From UBA6054 sp963975575 (lineage in GTDB: Bacteria; Planctomycetota; Phycisphaerae; Phycisphaerales; UBA1924), in contig CAXBHL010000001.1 in assembly GCA_963975575.1 (NCBI GenBank), positions 744,001-808,000 of the forward strand: DNA of 64,000 nt. Reading direction: 5' to 3'. Below the pieces are notes generated by a model. It had not been told where the DNA came from and searched no databases. It saw only the letters and a program-made list of their open reading frames with translations. Position numbers and translations under genes: made by a program. Positions 62,373 through 64,000 of the stretch are shown here, piece by piece (position 1 is the stretch's first letter; each line of letters starts with the position of its first letter).

Positions 62373-62903
62373 ATGCCCACGCCCAGCGATCCCGGCCCGC
62401 CCCCGGTCCCCCCGGTCGCCACCGCCGTATACGCCGGGTCGTTCGACCCGCCGACCACCGGCCACGTCTGGATGATCGAGCAGGGCGCCCGCCTGTTCTC
62501 CCGCCTAATCGTCGCCGTGGCCCGCAACCCGGAGAAGTCCTACACCTACCCGCTCGAGCAGCGCCTCGGCTGGCTGAACGAAGTCTCGAAGGGCCTGCCC
62601 AACGTCGAGATCACCAGCATCGAGAACGAGTTCCTCGCCCGCTACGCCGCCCGCGTCGGCGCCCGCTTCATCGTCCGCGGCATCCGCAACGAGGACGACT
62701 ACCAGTACGAACGCGGCATGCGCTACGTCAACGCGGACCTCTCCCCCGGCCTGGCCACCGTCTTCCTCATGCCCCCCCGCGAACTCTGCGAGATCTCCTC
62801 GTCCTTCGTCAAGGGCATGATCGGCCCCGAGGGCTGGGAGGATGTCGTCAAGGGCATCGTTCCCCGTCCGGTGTTCCGCGACCTCGTCGCAGACACGGAG
62901 TGA
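62373..62903 (+). CDS. coaD: Pantetheine-phosphate adenylyltransferase
   Basis: The 176-residue product is CoaD, which makes dephospho-CoA. Seen: AVYAGSFDPPTTGHVWMIEQ with the nucleotidyltransferase TxGH motif, VAVARNPEKSYTYPLEQRL, VRGIRNEDDYQYERGMRYVN and the KMSKS-equivalent SSSFVKGMIGPEG. An N-terminal Pro-rich extension (about 20 residues) precedes the fold. The stop codon TGA is also the first triplet of the inverted-repeat cassette at 62901. Confidence 0.94.
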   Translation: MPTPSDPGPPPVPPVATAVYAGSFDPPTTGHVWMIEQGARLFSRLIVAVARNPEKSYTYPLEQRLGWLNEVSKGLPNVEITSIENEFLARYAARVGARFIVRGIRNEDDYQYERGMRYVNADLSPGLATVFLMPPRELCEISSSFVKGMIGPEGWEDVVKGIVPRPVFRDLVADTE

Positions 62904-63133
62904 AGAGGTACGCAGAGGTGCGGAGATCACGCAGAGGTCGCAGAGAGACGACGAGTTTTTAACGCGAAGAACACGAACCATGGATCGAGCAGTTGAACGC
63001 TCTTCCCGCTTCCCCAATACCAAAGCTGAAGAAACAGGTTATTCCGACAGCTTCGCGGCCTCTGCGGTCTTCGCGTTGAATTCTCCCCCTCTGCGTTCTC
63101 TGCGCCCCCTCTGCACCTCTGCGTACCTCTTCA
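62901..63133. repeat. Repeat cassette with perfect 21-bp inverted ends between coaD and apt
   Basis: The stretch starts TGAAGAGGTACGCAGAGGTG at 62901 and ends with its exact inverse at 63133 (21 bp perfect). Further inside, AACGCGAAGA (62961..62970) matches TCTTCGCGTT (63068..63077). Both ends carry CGCAGAGG-type units. The first three bases of each arm are the stop codons of coaD and apt, which converge on the cassette. A one-armed copy lies at 3863..3909. Confidence 0.85.
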
Positions 63134-63664
63134 AAAATTCAACACAGAGTGCACCGGCGCAATCCGCGCCATCCGGTCCCGCCCCTTCAGAAAATCCAGC
63201 TCGATCAGCACCGTGATGCCGGCGATCTCCGCGCCCGTCTTCTCCACCAGCTCGCACGACGCCTGCATCGTGCCGCCGGTGGCGAGCAGGTCATCGACCA
63301 TCAGCACCCGCTGGCCCTTCTTGACCGCGTCGGCGTGCATCTCCAGCCGATCCGTGCCGTACTCGAGCGCGTAGTCCACTCCGTGCACCGTCCGCGGCAG
63401 CTTCCCGGGCTTGCGCACCGGCACGAACCCCGCCGACAGCGACTGGGCGATCGCGATCCCGAAAATAAACCCCCGGCTCTCCGCCCCCAGCACCATGTCG
63501 ATCCGCTGCCCGCGGAACGGGTTGCACATCAGCTCCACCGCCAGCGCCAACGCCCCCGGATCCGCCAGCAGCGGCGTGAAATCCTTGAACAGGATCCCCG
63601 GCTTGGGAAAATCCGGCACGTCGGCGATCAGCGAGCGGAGACGATCAACAGCGCGGGTGTCCAT
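63131..63664 (-). CDS. apt: Adenine phosphoribosyltransferase
   Basis: The 177-residue product salvages adenine to AMP. Seen: the N-terminal IADVPDFPKPGILFKDFTPL, AESRGFIFGIAIAQSL, FVPVRKPGKLPRTVHGVDYALEYG and the PRPP-binding VLMVDDLLATGGTMQ. Length is normal. The ATG at 63664 is followed directly by the family's start. Its stop codon forms part of the inverted repeat at 63113..63133. Confidence 0.96.
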   Translation of the reverse strand: MDTRAVDRLRSLIADVPDFPKPGILFKDFTPLLADPGALALAVELMCNPFRGQRIDMVLGAESRGFIFGIAIAQSLSAGFVPVRKPGKLPRTVHGVDYALEYGTDRLEMHADAVKKGQRVLMVDDLLATGGTMQASCELVEKTGAEIAGITVLIELDFLKGRDRMARIAPVHSVLNF

Positions 63665-63687
63665 GGCCGGGAGGATAGGGACACGAT

Positions 63688-63745
63688 TCTCCCCCGTCGC
63701 CGACGGGGGAGATGCCGGAGCGAAGCGGAGGCAGAGGGGGAAGAC
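63688..63745. repeat. Palindromic REP-like element upstream of apt
   Basis: A perfect 12-bp inverted repeat TCTCCCCCGTCG/CGACGGGGGAGA with one base between is followed by a purine-rich tail (CGGAGCGAAGCGGAGGCAGAGGGGG). It stands 24 bases before the apt start on the opposite side. The design resembles REP elements of planctomycetes, but no second copy is in this window. Confidence 0.6.
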
Positions 63746-63796
63746 CCGCAGGCCTCGGGGCCATTTCGACGGTTTAGCGGGGATGTCCGAAGTCGC

Positions 63797-64000
63797 TTAC
63801 TCCGCCGTCCTTGCTGGATTCGCATCCCCGGCTTCAGCTCTCGCATCGATGTGCCGCTGGATGTCACCTATCACTTCGGCCATCCCCGCCACCCACCCGC
63901 GGAGGTTTACGATCCGGCCGCGGGTGGCGACGAGCAATACGTCCGCGAATGCCGGCACCATCTGCGAAACGCCGACTGCGATCGTCAAGACGAGCGCGAA
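63797..64000 (-). CDS. Partial gene cut by the right edge of the window
   Basis: An open frame enters from the right edge (FALVLTIAVGVSQMVPAFADVLL and on) and stops at 63797, giving at least 67 residues. A hydrophobic stretch at the edge is followed by VATRGRIVNLRGWVAGM and a helical, charged C-terminus (EVIGDIQRHIDARAEAGDAN). It looks like the end of a membrane or exported protein. The start lies outside, so no family can be given. Confidence 0.5.
   Translation of the reverse strand, partial: FALVLTIAVGVSQMVPAFADVLLVATRGRIVNLRGWVAGMAEVIGDIQRHIDARAEAGDANPARTAE

Overview
The window reads as chromosomal DNA of a high-GC planctomycete, most likely of class Phycisphaerae. The reasons are lineage markers seen together: a Minf_1886 family protein (19..426), the 52-residue 'small basic protein' known from planctomycetes, Verrucomicrobia and chlamydiae (17805..17963), a GC-type dockerin on an FG-GAP protein (59996..61360), CGY-x-L-x-G...CPEC zinc-ribbon membrane proteins, and five secreted proteins ending in a VPxP-hydrophobic-RRRR sorting tail of the PEP-CTERM kind. 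There is no phage, insertion sequence, CRISPR array or rRNA operon. Coding density is high, most genes are housekeeping, and many neighbours overlap by 4 bases (GTGA or ATGA).

Layout. 1-6 kb: AI-2E-type transporter, SRP GTPase Ffh, zinc-ribbon membrane protein, slipin, and an unusual tRNA-Phe-like gene. 6-16 kb: a tiny gene with its own strong promoter and terminator, a secreted GH13 glucan enzyme, a sulfotransferase, PolX, RecG, a DUF971 protein, PyrF, and the first PEP-CTERM protein. 16-31 kb: NuoI, a SPOR-like protein, the small basic protein, an aminotransferase, a LOG-family protein, an Eis-like acetyltransferase, a class IV aminotransferase, several membrane or exported proteins, a second sulfotransferase-like protein, an esterase, an MFS transporter and ThrS. 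31-37 kb: a PadR regulator with an HAAS/SLBB membrane partner, NrdR, a LuxR regulator, CoA-transferase subunit A, and an XRE regulator with its membrane partner. 37-50 kb: a HAF-repeat PEP-CTERM protein divergent from an unrecognised putative DNA-binding protein, FeoA/FeoB plus a 51-residue membrane protein, rhodanese, CoA-transferase subunit B, an M19 dipeptidase, and an ECF sigma/anti-sigma/secreted-protein operon. 50-64 kb: L21, TypA, UbiE/MenG, an M48 protease with LapA and DUF3568 proteins, a B12-binding-like protein, DUF6624, a GroES-like protein, the dockerin protein, CoaD, Apt and a truncated gene at the right edge.

The most notable regulatory find is a complete peptide-leader attenuator before thrS: a 17-codon ORF with six threonine codons (four consecutive), followed by a GC-rich hairpin with a T tract and a possible competing antiterminator pairing. 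Other regulatory observations are a perfect 16-bp palindrome across the padR promoter, three helically phased GAAATC repeats in a divergent promoter whose rightward transcript would be nearly leaderless, and an XRE-type operator over a consensus promoter. Short dispersed repeats (an ACGCAGAGGT family and a GGCACGAAG family) lie directly behind stop codons. All function calls come from reading the sequence. No database search was run.
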